This document shows, one piece after another, positions 8,481-17,256 of a stretch of 64,000 bases of DNA. The stretch covers positions 1,776,501 to 1,840,500 of the forward strand of contig NZ_JADQTN010000001.1 in assembly GCF_017812015.1 (NCBI RefSeq). Direction: 5' to 3'. Below the pieces are notes generated by a model that saw nothing but the letters and a program-made list of their open reading frames with translations, was not told where the DNA came from and did no database searches. This DNA comes from Pontixanthobacter sp. CEM42 (GTDB lineage Bacteria; Pseudomonadota; Alphaproteobacteria; Sphingomonadales; Sphingomonadaceae). How positions within the stretch are numbered: the stretch's first letter is position 1; every line of letters begins with the position of its first letter. Made by a program: the position numbers and the translations under genes.

Positions 8481-10413
8481 TGAGACTGCGTTGGTGGATG
8501 TAGAGCGTGAACGTCGCACCATTTTTGATCAAAGATGGGTGTTGGCTCTTGGCTACATTCTAGCGAGTCAATTATTGTTCTGGCCGCTGCTGATAGGGAT
8601 GGAGCTTCTTTCTCGGCCGTCGGGTTCAGCCGCGCCAGAAACCATTTCGATGAGCTTTCTGGACAGAGAGCACCCTTCATTTGCCCAGCCTGTTCTTCTG
8701 CATCGCGATGCAGTCCCGAGCTATTCGATCAGCGACCCATTCCCTCCTGAAGAGGCAGAAAGAGTCGCGTACGTTCATCGTTTCGACAATATTGAGTCCG
8801 GCGAGGATATGGGGCTCTACATGGGCTGGGTTCGGCGAATAGTCGCAATCGAAGTCAATGGAACGACGGTGCGTCAGCAGACGGGTATGGATCATTGGGG
8901 GGTGTTGGGCGGTTTTGAAGCGACCGCTTTTGTCATCCCAGCTGAAATCCTTGAGACTACCGACAACGAACTCCGTGTGATCGGAGAAGGACGGAGTCGC
9001 AAAGTTGCCCCTGCTATCTACCTGTCCTCACCAGAAGACGTCCTCACGGCGGTGTCGTGGGGGCGTTTGTTCGATGTCGAACTAGCGATTGCAGCCGTCG
9101 CTGTGATGGCAATCGTACTGTTGATAGTACTCACTGCACAATGGCCACCGCTTGATCGTTACCGGATGAACGGATTGGCTGTATTGCTCGCTGCGTGGAT
9201 TTTTAAAAATTTGGCCCATCTGAACATTGTAGAACCGACGTCAGATGATTGGCGAATGTTTTTCACGTTCTTAGTCATCTTTATCTTCCTCGCAGCGTTA
9301 TGCTTTTTCTTGCTCAGATGGATCCGCGCGAGGAGGTATCTTACTGGTTGGCTGTTGGCCGCCCTCTCGTTGCTCATCGCCGCGCTGGCAATCTTGAATA
9401 TGACCGCAGAGCCAATTGTGTTTTTCCGAACCGCATTCTGGACCGAAACAGTTTTCACCTCAGTCATTTGCGTCGTCGGAATGTTCGCTTTGGCTTGGAA
9501 AGCAGCGGGGCGAAACGGATTGATGGCGGAATTCAACGCGATTGAAACTCTGCTCTTTTTAGTGTCGATTAGTGTGATTGGGTTTGACGCAATTGACGAC
9601 CAGTTCGATGTAATGTTGCCATTTTTCGATGGTCTGGCATTCGTAAACTACAAATCACCAGCATTCGGGATTATCCTCGGGCTTGGCTTGTGTGCGACAT
9701 TGGCGGCTCAGGCCACAGCAACCCGCAATCTTACCCGCAAAGCAAATCTGGAACTGCAACGCCGTGTTGATAGGCAGTCTGAAAAACTAGAAGAAAGTTA
9801 TCAACGGACACGATCACTTGAGCGGGACAATGCGACCAATGACGAGCGGCAACGCATTCTGCGCGACATGCACGATGGTGTGGGCTCACTCCTGCTTGGA
9901 CTATCAATGCAGATCCAAAGCGGCCGGCTAGGTATGGACGAAGTCCATGACGGCATTCGCAAGGGGATAACGGATCTACGCCTAATGGTCACAGCGATGG
10001 ATGGCGTTGGCGACGATTTGATTTTTGCTATTGGGGCTTTTGTACAGCGTGTTCGGCCCGATTTAGAAGGTGCCGGAATTGGTCTTACGGTTGACATTAA
10101 CCTGCCAGCCGACGGGCCAGTTATGTCTTCGCGCAAGATATTGAACTTGTATCGGCTTCTGCAAGAGTGTATCGCAAACACAATACGTCACTCTGGTGCG
10201 GAGGCTGTAACAATTCGCGTCGAACCAGAATGCTCAAACCCTTCGCTGGTTCGTATTACCGTTTGCGATGACGGACACGGCTTTGATCTTGATTCACATT
10301 CTGCAGGTCGAGGAATTGCAAACGTTAAGCAGCGTGCCAGAGCTATGGATTCAGAACTAGAGATTCGTAGCGATTCTCAGGGGACCTGCATCACCATCAA
10401 GCTATCCGAATAG
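8452..10413 (+). CDS. Membrane sensor histidine kinase, NarX/HisKA_3 type
   Basis: Partner of the preceding regulator; the genes overlap by 29 bases. From ATG 8452 the protein has 653 residues. It has one membrane helix near 29-51, a roughly 150-residue periplasmic domain, a block of several membrane helices to about residue 430, a coiled coil, and a HisKA_3 dimerisation domain with the phosphoacceptor His about 474 in RDMHDGVG. An HATPase domain follows, with the N box in ECIANTIRHS and a G box in DDGHGFD. The layout resembles 7TMR-DISM kinases (extracellular beta-sandwich plus multi-helix membrane domain). The signal is unknown. An alternative in-frame ATG at 8440 is possible. Confidence 0.88.
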   Translation: MKGLSGLTADETALVDVERERRTIFDQRWVLALGYILASQLLFWPLLIGMELLSRPSGSAAPETISMSFLDREHPSFAQPVLLHRDAVPSYSISDPFPPEEAERVAYVHRFDNIESGEDMGLYMGWVRRIVAIEVNGTTVRQQTGMDHWGVLGGFEATAFVIPAEILETTDNELRVIGEGRSRKVAPAIYLSSPEDVLTAVSWGRLFDVELAIAAVAVMAIVLLIVLTAQWPPLDRYRMNGLAVLLAAWIFKNLAHLNIVEPTSDDWRMFFTFLVIFIFLAALCFFLLRWIRARRYLTGWLLAALSLLIAALAILNMTAEPIVFFRTAFWTETVFTSVICVVGMFALAWKAAGRNGLMAEFNAIETLLFLVSISVIGFDAIDDQFDVMLPFFDGLAFVNYKSPAFGIILGLGLCATLAAQATATRNLTRKANLELQRRVDRQSEKLEESYQRTRSLERDNATNDERQRILRDMHDGVGSLLLGLSMQIQSGRLGMDEVHDGIRKGITDLRLMVTAMDGVGDDLIFAIGAFVQRVRPDLEGAGIGLTVDINLPADGPVMSSRKILNLYRLLQECIANTIRHSGAEAVTIRVEPECSNPSLVRITVCDDGHGFDLDSHSAGRGIANVKQRARAMDSELEIRSDSQGTCITIKLSE

Positions 10414-10518
10414 TGCCAAATCACTTGGCTCTACCTTATACGCGGTATTGAGAAGTCCTTACAGGTTGGGCTTATCTCACTCCTTAGATTTCATAGCGAT
10501 TTATGATGGAGCTTCAAA

Positions 10519-10701
10519 ATGTTGACATTCGGTGGAATAGGTTTGGTTGGCGCGGGTATCATTTTCACCTTCTTTGCAGACAAGATCGTTTCCGACCCCG
10601 AACTAGCGAAGACAAGAAAAAAGCAAGGCCCCTTGTTGGCTTTGGTAGGGGCTGCATTCCTGATTGCAGCAGTCTTACTTGGCTCAGTGATCGAGCTGTA
10701 A
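10519..10701 (+). CDS. Small two-helix membrane protein
   Basis: A 60-residue protein with two hydrophobic helices (about 2-22 and 38-58) separated by a charged loop (DPELAKTRKKQGP). GGAG lies eight bases upstream of the ATG, which supports real translation. It stands alone, 105 bases after the kinase gene and 150 before the DUF3617 lipoprotein gene. Function unknown. Confidence 0.6.
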   Translation: MLTFGGIGLVGAGIIFTFFADKIVSDPELAKTRKKQGPLLALVGAAFLIAAVLLGSVIEL

Positions 10702-10854
10702 CGCCGATCATCGTGCAAGACAGAATAACCACATCGAAAACAGCAAGCGCATTGGTACGCTAACCATGAGCGGGTTTAGAGAACCCTCTCACCAGCTAGG
10801 CTACCTCCACCCAACTCAACGGCGCCAGCCGAAAACACTTTAAGGAATATCGAA

Positions 10855-11343
10855 ATGCACATTACCAAATTGGTAGCCACGGGCACTCTGGCATTGCTCT
10901 TCGCATCTTGCGGGAGCAATCCTGATGCAGGCGAAATGCGTGCTGGTAAATGGCAGGTTTATGTCGGAATAACCGAATTCGATGTGCCGGGGGCGACTGA
11001 CGAGCAGAAAAAGGTTCTGGAAGGGACGAAAGGCGAGGTTCTCTCAGGGGAGCAATGTTACAGCGAGGAGCAGGCAAAGGCAGGAGTAGCAACGCTTACC
11101 AAGGAGTTTGAGCAAGGCAACGAGTGCAAAATGGGCGATTTCGCAAATGCAGGTGAACAGGTGACAGGAACTCTCACGTGTACCATGGATGGTGGAATCG
11201 AGACCGACCTAGCGATAACGGGATCGATCGCTTCGGACAAATTCAGGTTAGAAATGGACACCGAATTCATTCAAGACGACCTGCCAAATGGCAAGGCAAA
11301 TATGTCGATGGAGGTGGTTGGAGAGCGATTGGGCGATTGTTAA
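10855..11343 (+). CDS. DUF3617 family lipoprotein
   Basis: 162 residues with a lipoprotein signal (lipobox LFASC, lipidated Cys near residue 19), so probably anchored in the outer or inner membrane facing the periplasm. The pattern MRAGKWQVYVGITEFDVPG, ending in a C-terminal ERLGDC, together with conserved Cys residues (EQCYS, ECKMG, LTCTM), fits the DUF3617 family, common in sphingomonads and of unknown function. AAGGAA precedes the ATG at suitable distance. Monocistronic by spacing. Confidence 0.75.
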   Translation: MHITKLVATGTLALLFASCGSNPDAGEMRAGKWQVYVGITEFDVPGATDEQKKVLEGTKGEVLSGEQCYSEEQAKAGVATLTKEFEQGNECKMGDFANAGEQVTGTLTCTMDGGIETDLAITGSIASDKFRLEMDTEFIQDDLPNGKANMSMEVVGERLGDC

Positions 11344-11358
11344 AAACAAGCAATTGCC

Positions 11359-11430
11359 AATGTCCGCTATCACCCCCAATGTCGGTCATTGAGCATCGGC
11401 TAGAACTGGGCCGAGAGCGGAATGTCCGCT
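11359..11430. repeat. Duplicated AATGTCCGCT intergenic motif
   Basis: The 10-mer AATGTCCGCT occurs at 11359-11368 and again at 11421-11430. Related sequences occur at 2971-2980 (GACGTCCGCT), 3091-3100 (CGGACATTCA, opposite strand) and 19391-19410 (opposite strand, AATGACTGCTTT). All copies are intergenic. The spacing and the degenerate copies suggest a dispersed intergenic repeat. The 11344-11549 gap contains no gene. Confidence 0.4.
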
Positions 11431-11549
11431 TTGAGCAAGCCTAGCAGAAAATGCTGCCGTGCGATTTCAATCGAGAGGCGTGTTGTTCGCCTTCATCGGA
11501 GCGATTGAACATCTGAATTCACCTGGCGGCACCCATTTTGCCTAAATAC

Positions 11550-12509
11550 CTATCCGGCTTCGAACAGCCATCGAAGAATGCGGGTCTCCAAGGCCAGAGC
11601 TTTCTCCGGAGGTAGCGACCATATGTCATGGCCCATGCCTGCGATCTCCCAATATATGAATGTGTCGGTCGGCTCGAGATTGGCTGCAAGCTTCTGGGCA
11701 GATTGAACAGGAGCGCCGGAGAGATCTTCGGCTCCGTGCACCATCAGCACCGGGCGGGTCTCGTTGTGCAAGATGGGAGTTAGGCGTGTTGAGAGCCTGC
11801 TACGCCAAGCCCTGTAGGAATTGTCTTCACCTGACCAATGTTCGGTCCATGTCGGGTTTCGATCAATCGCGTCAAATTGCTCGCGCAGGCTCGCCACGCA
11901 TCCTTCGCGATCTTCGACCTGGCCTTCAGCGCAAACCCAGAAGTCCTCAAAATGCTCTTGCATCGTGAAGCCGCCACCGACCCCTCCAAATGCCAGACGG
12001 CTGATCTTGGGATTATAGGCAAAGAGCTGTGTGGCAATGTCCCCCCCGTCCGACCAACCGAAAACCACCAGCTGTCCATTCCACCAAGAAATCTCTCGGG
12101 TAAGCACCTGCAGAATTCTCAGATGATCGAGAACCCGTTGATCTATTGCATAATGCTCCATGAATGTGTCTGAGCAATCATCTGATGCAGCCTTCGTCGC
12201 TGGAACGCCGCTCTTACCGACTACCAAGCGTGCGTAGGCGATGTCGGGATTGCCAGAAGGCGCTAGGAGCTCGCTGAAACCGGCACGCTTGTGACCGACG
12301 CAGCCCGATCCATCGATCACGATAAGCAACGGGAGCTTGCCGCTTTCTGTCGATGGTCGATCAATCGTGTAAGCTAGCTGCCGGCCGTCAGTTGCCTCTA
12401 CCACTCCATCTTCGCTCAGATATGCTTGAGCGAGGGCTTGCGTTGCCGAGAGCATGAATGTGCAAAGTACGGCTAGTGATGTGAAGCTGTGAGTGAATAT
12501 GCGGATCAT
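11550..12509 (-). CDS. Secreted alpha/beta hydrolase
   Basis: 319 residues from ATG 12509, which gives a clean signal peptide (MIRIFTHSFTSLAVLCTFML, cleavage after ALA/Q). The frame stays open to 12650, but the upstream part overlaps the M13 gene and has no signal. Catalytic features of the alpha/beta fold are a nucleophile Ser in FGWSDGGD, an Asp in VHGAEDLSG and a His in GMGHDIW. An oxyanion-like IDGSGCVGH segment is near residue 70. The gene starts four bases after the M13 stop and is the last gene of the leftward hydrolase operon. The substrate is probably an ester or peptide but is unknown. Confidence 0.82.
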   Translation of the reverse strand: MIRIFTHSFTSLAVLCTFMLSATQALAQAYLSEDGVVEATDGRQLAYTIDRPSTESGKLPLLIVIDGSGCVGHKRAGFSELLAPSGNPDIAYARLVVGKSGVPATKAASDDCSDTFMEHYAIDQRVLDHLRILQVLTREISWWNGQLVVFGWSDGGDIATQLFAYNPKISRLAFGGVGGGFTMQEHFEDFWVCAEGQVEDREGCVASLREQFDAIDRNPTWTEHWSGEDNSYRAWRSRLSTRLTPILHNETRPVLMVHGAEDLSGAPVQSAQKLAANLEPTDTFIYWEIAGMGHDIWSLPPEKALALETRILRWLFEAG

Positions 12510-12513
12510 AGGA

Positions 12514-14577
12514 CTATTCCCACAAAGGAGTTCGCTCTGCTTGGCTCCGATAGAGACGATGCTGAGGGCCAATATCAAAATCGCGATACCAAGCGTCAAG
12601 GTTGGAAACGACCCCGTTGATGCTGTGTGGCGGTGCAGGCTGCGCTGCAAACAGAGCCATATCGCGCAACGCGGGATCTCGAGCGACCATCCTGACCTTT
12701 TGGGTCAACCCCAGCCAATAGCGCTGCGGTCCGGTAAAGCCATCAAGCACAATTTCCCGTTCGTCAGGGTGATCGTGCAAGTATAGTTCAAAGGCACGTC
12801 TGCCGATCAGCGCGCCGGTCAGATCGCCTACGATCTCGCCAATCATCTGTTCGGAATTGAGAGCCACTCCTGGCAGCATTTCATATTTGCCAAACTGCTC
12901 GATCAGCCTGCGTGTGCGCTGATCATATGCAAACCGAGAGTTGCTGGTCCACCAATTGCGAAGTGCGCCGCGACTATCAAATTTTGATCCCTGATCATCC
13001 AGAGAGTGACCAAATTCGTGACCGATTGTCGAACCGATGGAACCGAAATTCACGGCAGCATCGGCCTCCGGATCAAAAAATGGGGGTAGTAGAGCGCCTG
13101 CGGTGATGAATATCTTATTATATTGCTGATGAAAGCCAAGACCCACCCGGTGGGGATACATGTTCCAATCACCCCAGCGGGAAATCGGAGTCCCAATTCT
13201 CACTTTGTCGGCTTCCCACTGAGTGAGCCGCAGGCGCCGCAAATTGCCGACTAGGTCGTCCGCGTCTGAATGAAGCTGCGCCAGATCGGTCTGTGCTTTT
13301 GGCTCAGCCATTTCGAAGATTATGGCATCTGCCTTCTTCAGGGCCTCAGCTCGCGTTGTGTCATCCATCCATTCCGTTTCGAGCAATTGTTCGCGAAAGG
13401 CTCGGCGAACATATTCTGCGATCTCGAGAACCTGCTCCGTACTACTTTCGGGAAAATATTGATCGACATAGAGTGAGCCTACGTCCCAACCCAAATGGCT
13501 CTGGACGAATTCAATAGCACGATCGCCACGTGACGCCCGTTCAGAAGCGCCGGACAGGCGCTGACCAAAAAAAGCAAACCGATTGTTGCCGAACTTCTCA
13601 GGTAGTAGTTCCGCGTGGTTATTGATCCAGTGAAAAGTTAGGTAGCTTTTCCAATGATCGATGGGGATCTGGTCAAACAGAGCGGCACTTTCGGTAAGCG
13701 CTCCAATACCGAAGTTTAGTTCGCCGAGCTGTGAAACACCTTTGGCTTTGAAGAAAACCCTCCATGGGAACCCAGGTGCCCGGTGCCCCAACTCATCCAA
13801 CGAAACCAGATCGAAAGCTGCACCGGCGTCGCGCAAACGCGTAAAGTCCCACATGATTCGAGCATAGCGTGTCTCCAGTTCTAGGACATTTGCAGCGTGA
13901 TTTTGCCCGCCTGCAATACCTGCAAGATCAAGCGTATCCGCGACAAAGCTTCTATAAGCTATGCGGTGTCCGGCAAATGGCTCCGCGTCATCTTTGTAGT
14001 AAGCTTGGCCCGGCAACCCCAAGCCCGTAACGCGGTATTGTTCCAGAGAGAGTACGTAGCCGCCTTGCATATCGACCGGCGGCTTCACGATCAGATGAAA
14101 AAGAGACGGGGCCATGGGGTCGGCCATAAAACGGGCGACATCCGCATGCGTCCTAATTGCGTCAATTCGAGCGAGCCCATCGCTTACTGGCGCAATGCCA
14201 AGCCGCTCTACGCTTTCAAGATTGGCGTAGCTGCGATGAAAGTCCCGTATCCGGCGTTCAGCAGTTCCCGGTTCGGTAGATGAAGATGCCAGAATCTGAT
14301 CGAACATCACTGCGAGGTCATCGTAGACCTTGAACTGCGCGACCCACGGTTCGGACAAGGATGCCCGATCTCGCGGGATCACGGTTTTGTTGATCCAGCC
14401 CTCATTGACGTATGCGTAAAAGTCGTCGCCAGGCAGAACCATTGAGCTTATGTTCTCGACCTCGACCCCCCAAGGTTCATTCTCGGGGAGTGTCGTTTCA
14501 GCGTTGACCACTGCAGCAAGGCAACTCACTACGGAGAGCCCTAAACCAAGGCGCAGACGTGTGATCAATTGTGTCAT
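12514..14577 (-). CDS. M13 family zinc metallopeptidase (neprilysin/PepO-like)
   Basis: 687 residues from ATG 14577. The zinc motif HEFGH is near residues 520-524, and the third ligand Glu is in GEIVGDLTG near 581. The C-terminal PPHSINGVVSNLDAWYRDF matches the substrate-binding end of M13 peptidases. A signal peptide (GLGLSVVSCLAAVVNAE) directs it to the periplasm or outside. The start overlaps the stop of the MBL-fold gene as ATGA; the frame is open a further seven codons upstream, but the overlap start is preferred. M13 enzymes cut oligopeptides up to about 40 residues. Full family length with no visible damage. Confidence 0.9.
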   Translation of the reverse strand: MTQLITRLRLGLGLSVVSCLAAVVNAETTLPENEPWGVEVENISSMVLPGDDFYAYVNEGWINKTVIPRDRASLSEPWVAQFKVYDDLAVMFDQILASSSTEPGTAERRIRDFHRSYANLESVERLGIAPVSDGLARIDAIRTHADVARFMADPMAPSLFHLIVKPPVDMQGGYVLSLEQYRVTGLGLPGQAYYKDDAEPFAGHRIAYRSFVADTLDLAGIAGGQNHAANVLELETRYARIMWDFTRLRDAGAAFDLVSLDELGHRAPGFPWRVFFKAKGVSQLGELNFGIGALTESAALFDQIPIDHWKSYLTFHWINNHAELLPEKFGNNRFAFFGQRLSGASERASRGDRAIEFVQSHLGWDVGSLYVDQYFPESSTEQVLEIAEYVRRAFREQLLETEWMDDTTRAEALKKADAIIFEMAEPKAQTDLAQLHSDADDLVGNLRRLRLTQWEADKVRIGTPISRWGDWNMYPHRVGLGFHQQYNKIFITAGALLPPFFDPEADAAVNFGSIGSTIGHEFGHSLDDQGSKFDSRGALRNWWTSNSRFAYDQRTRRLIEQFGKYEMLPGVALNSEQMIGEIVGDLTGALIGRRAFELYLHDHPDEREIVLDGFTGPQRYWLGLTQKVRMVARDPALRDMALFAAQPAPPHSINGVVSNLDAWYRDFDIGPQHRLYRSQAERTPLWE

Positions 14578-16028
14578 TGATCGGTGAACTCCATACAAAT
14601 ATCCCTTCTAGAGGGACACAGTGCGCCAGCTTCAGGGCGCTCCGCTGCGGCGACAAAATCGTCCCAACTGTCCGTTTTTCGGGCGTGTCCCGATGCAAGG
14701 GCGCTGACTTCAAGTCCCAGATCTGAGATGATCCGAAACATTTGCATTGCAGAGGGTTGAACCCGACTGGCCCGGTCGACGATCAAACCGTGATAGTGAT
14801 CATCTTGGAACAGCACCTTCGCTTCGGCGTGATATACAAAAGCATTCTCCACCGAATGGGCTGTTGGACGGACGAAAATCGAAAATGGACCAACTGTGTC
14901 TTCGGGCCGCAATATCTGAGTATCGATTTTTGCTGTATCGTCGCGCAATGTTGCAAGTGCTGTCATCGCTTCATTTGTTAGATACAGTTTTGTTCGCAGA
15001 TCAACCACATCCTGCACCGCGTTCAGGTGGTCGCTGTGGTGGTGTGTCGCGATGACGGCCGAAAGTGGCAGTCGTCTGCCGAGATGTTCCAGCAGTGCAT
15101 CGTATCTCTCTTTAAGGCCAGCGTGGAGGCCCACTGCAATAACGCTTTGTCCGTCGATGGCGAAGAGTGCATAGTCTTCACGTCCAACCATGAACACATT
15201 CGCGGAAAGCGCATCTACCGTGAGCTCCGAGTGATCGACCATTTCCGGGGCTGCGCTCAGTTCGGGTTCGACTTGCAATACCGAACTCAGGTCGGCGTTC
15301 GGCACAAAGCTGACACCCCATTCATACTCGGTCATGACGTCGTCGACATATATCTGCGATTCTGACGCATAGGTGATACCGTCCTTCTTCCGGTGAGAGG
15401 CAAAAATGAAATTCACCGCGCCAATTTCACGTTCCATTGTGGCACGCCTGATCAATCCGTCGCCTCGCGCAACAAATACCGTGACTGCCAGAGAATCAGG
15501 AATGATCGAGAAGGTCAATTTGTCGTGCATCCGGCCCCTGTAGAAAGCCTCGCCAGCGTAGTTCACTTCGATTGATGATGTGGCCAGACGATATGCAAGG
15601 AGAGTATCTGAGCTACGGAAATCACCGCTATACCATTGCCAAAACCCACCATTTTCCGATGGCGACTGAGTCATAGACATATAGTCGATGTTGGTGGCCG
15701 TTTGCCCGGTCACAACATATCGGTTGTGATATACATTGCCATTCTGGAACGTCCATCGTTCCACGCTGCCACGCTCATTTTTCAGATCGAAGTGCTTGCG
15801 CAGGTTGTCAGATTCGTACTCGATAAACCGCGCAGTTTGGCCTTGCCCGAGCCAACCCAGGCGGCGATCGCTGCTGATCGAAGCGCTAGACATATCGCGC
15901 AGGGCCTCGCCGCCATAGGCTGCGGTCAGACGGTCAATGACATCATCCACCTTCACGTCGCGATTTTGTGCGGACAGCGGCACGCTCCACACAGCCATAA
16001 GAATTAAAAAGAATTGGAATACTCGCAT
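14574..16028 (-). CDS. Secreted metallo-beta-lactamase-fold hydrolase
   Basis: 484 residues with an N-terminal signal peptide (ILMAVWSVPLSAQ). Residues about 25-260 form an uncharacterised beta-rich N-terminal domain like that of other secreted MBL proteins. The C-terminal half carries the metal motif HHHSDH near 329-334, a later His (TAHSVENAF) and a metal-ligand Asp in FQDDHYHG. It is followed by the M13 gene with an ATGA overlap, so the two are made together. Probably a periplasmic hydrolase rather than an antibiotic lactamase; the substrate is unknown. Confidence 0.85.
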   Translation of the reverse strand: MRVFQFFLILMAVWSVPLSAQNRDVKVDDVIDRLTAAYGGEALRDMSSASISSDRRLGWLGQGQTARFIEYESDNLRKHFDLKNERGSVERWTFQNGNVYHNRYVVTGQTATNIDYMSMTQSPSENGGFWQWYSGDFRSSDTLLAYRLATSSIEVNYAGEAFYRGRMHDKLTFSIIPDSLAVTVFVARGDGLIRRATMEREIGAVNFIFASHRKKDGITYASESQIYVDDVMTEYEWGVSFVPNADLSSVLQVEPELSAAPEMVDHSELTVDALSANVFMVGREDYALFAIDGQSVIAVGLHAGLKERYDALLEHLGRRLPLSAVIATHHHSDHLNAVQDVVDLRTKLYLTNEAMTALATLRDDTAKIDTQILRPEDTVGPFSIFVRPTAHSVENAFVYHAEAKVLFQDDHYHGLIVDRASRVQPSAMQMFRIISDLGLEVSALASGHARKTDSWDDFVAAAERPEAGALCPSRRDICMEFTDQ

Positions 16029-16104
16029 GATACCCTCTTATAGCTGCGCGCCTAGTCAGGCGTTGCAATGGAGATTTTGGGTAGTCTGCGGTGTTAGATA
16101 TGTC

Positions 16105-17178
16105 TTACGGATTTCTAGCAAACTCTTCCGGATTCCACGCGTGCGCTGGGTTTTTTGCTAGCAACGCACGATACTGGCTAGGAGTTTGACCAGTTAGGGA
16201 TTTGAACGCTTTGTTGAATACTGAAATGGATTTGAAACCGGCGTCCAGCGCCAACGTAAGAATTGGCAGCTTGTCAGAGCCTGGTTCATCAAAAGCCCGA
16301 CATACGGCCCCGACCCGAATTTGATTGATGTAAGCGTTGAAATTGGGGTGGCCGAGCTCATTGTTGATCAAGGCGCGCAGCTTGTGCTGGCTTACACCGA
16401 TATCTTCAGAAAGGCTGGCAATGGTCAGATCTTGATCGCGGAAGGCTTCCTTCCCGAGGAGATAGTCTTCCAATCTCCCTAGTAGCCCATTGCCTTTTGC
16501 CGATAGCCCGCCACTTGATCGAGAATTATCGGGCGAATGAAACATGGGAACCTTCAGCCGCAGCATCCATACCGCGCCAAAGGCCAAAGCTGGGAAGATG
16601 GACATGACCTTTGCGGTACGCCAATCCAATGGACTTCCGTCCGGGATGAAGTCGGAGAGTGCCGCGCAGATCGTTACCGCCAGCAGTACCATCGCGAATA
16701 GTTCGGCCCGGCGATTGCCGGCTTGACGACTATGCGCGCGTGCAGCTTTGGATACTACGTACAGCAAGTGGCCAATAAGAACGACCGACGTAATTGCGCC
16801 ATAGATCGGAAGCCAAGCCGGGTAGTCGGACACCAAAGAGTACAACGCAAGGCGCGGCCAAAGGATCGGTGCTGCATACAATACACCAACCGCAATATGC
16901 CACCGCTGCAATCTAAAGTCTGGCACGCTTACGCTCAACGCGAAGAGCCAAGCAAATACGAGGTGCGGTATGTCCAGAAACCGCATGAGTGCAAGGACCG
17001 GCTCCGGTGGCGCAAACTGCGGCAGGGTGTAGCCAATAAACAGCGCCAAAACACTTGCACACGTAAGCAGCAGATACGGCGCACTTCGCCAGACCGTCCG
17101 ATAGCGCCAAGCGCTCACGGCAATCACCAAGAGCAGAGCGCACCCACCAAATCGAAACATCGCGTCTAGTAGAAGCAT
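16105..17178 (-). CDS. AraC-family regulator with N-terminal multi-helix membrane domain
   Basis: 357 residues. Residues 1-215 hold about six or seven hydrophobic helices (for example GCALLLVIAVSAW and ITSVVLIGHLLYVV). The C-terminal 100 residues form an AraC/XylS DNA-binding domain with two helix-turn-helices (LSEDIGVSQHKLRALINNEL and LALDAGFKSISVFNKAFKSL, then TGQTPSQYR). Membrane-embedded AraC proteins of this type act as one-component sensors. It sits in the middle of a same-strand hydrolase run (77-78 bases to each neighbour) and probably controls it. The ligand is unknown. Confidence 0.88.
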   Translation of the reverse strand: MLLLDAMFRFGGCALLLVIAVSAWRYRTVWRSAPYLLLTCASVLALFIGYTLPQFAPPEPVLALMRFLDIPHLVFAWLFALSVSVPDFRLQRWHIAVGVLYAAPILWPRLALYSLVSDYPAWLPIYGAITSVVLIGHLLYVVSKAARAHSRQAGNRRAELFAMVLLAVTICAALSDFIPDGSPLDWRTAKVMSIFPALAFGAVWMLRLKVPMFHSPDNSRSSGGLSAKGNGLLGRLEDYLLGKEAFRDQDLTIASLSEDIGVSQHKLRALINNELGHPNFNAYINQIRVGAVCRAFDEPGSDKLPILTLALDAGFKSISVFNKAFKSLTGQTPSQYRALLAKNPAHAWNPEEFARNP

Positions 17179-17256
17179 GACGTTACCGTGCTCGAGCCGA
17201 GTCTATGATGGGTGCGTGAATCGCAATCATCCTTTGCAATTAGCTAATCAGGATGA

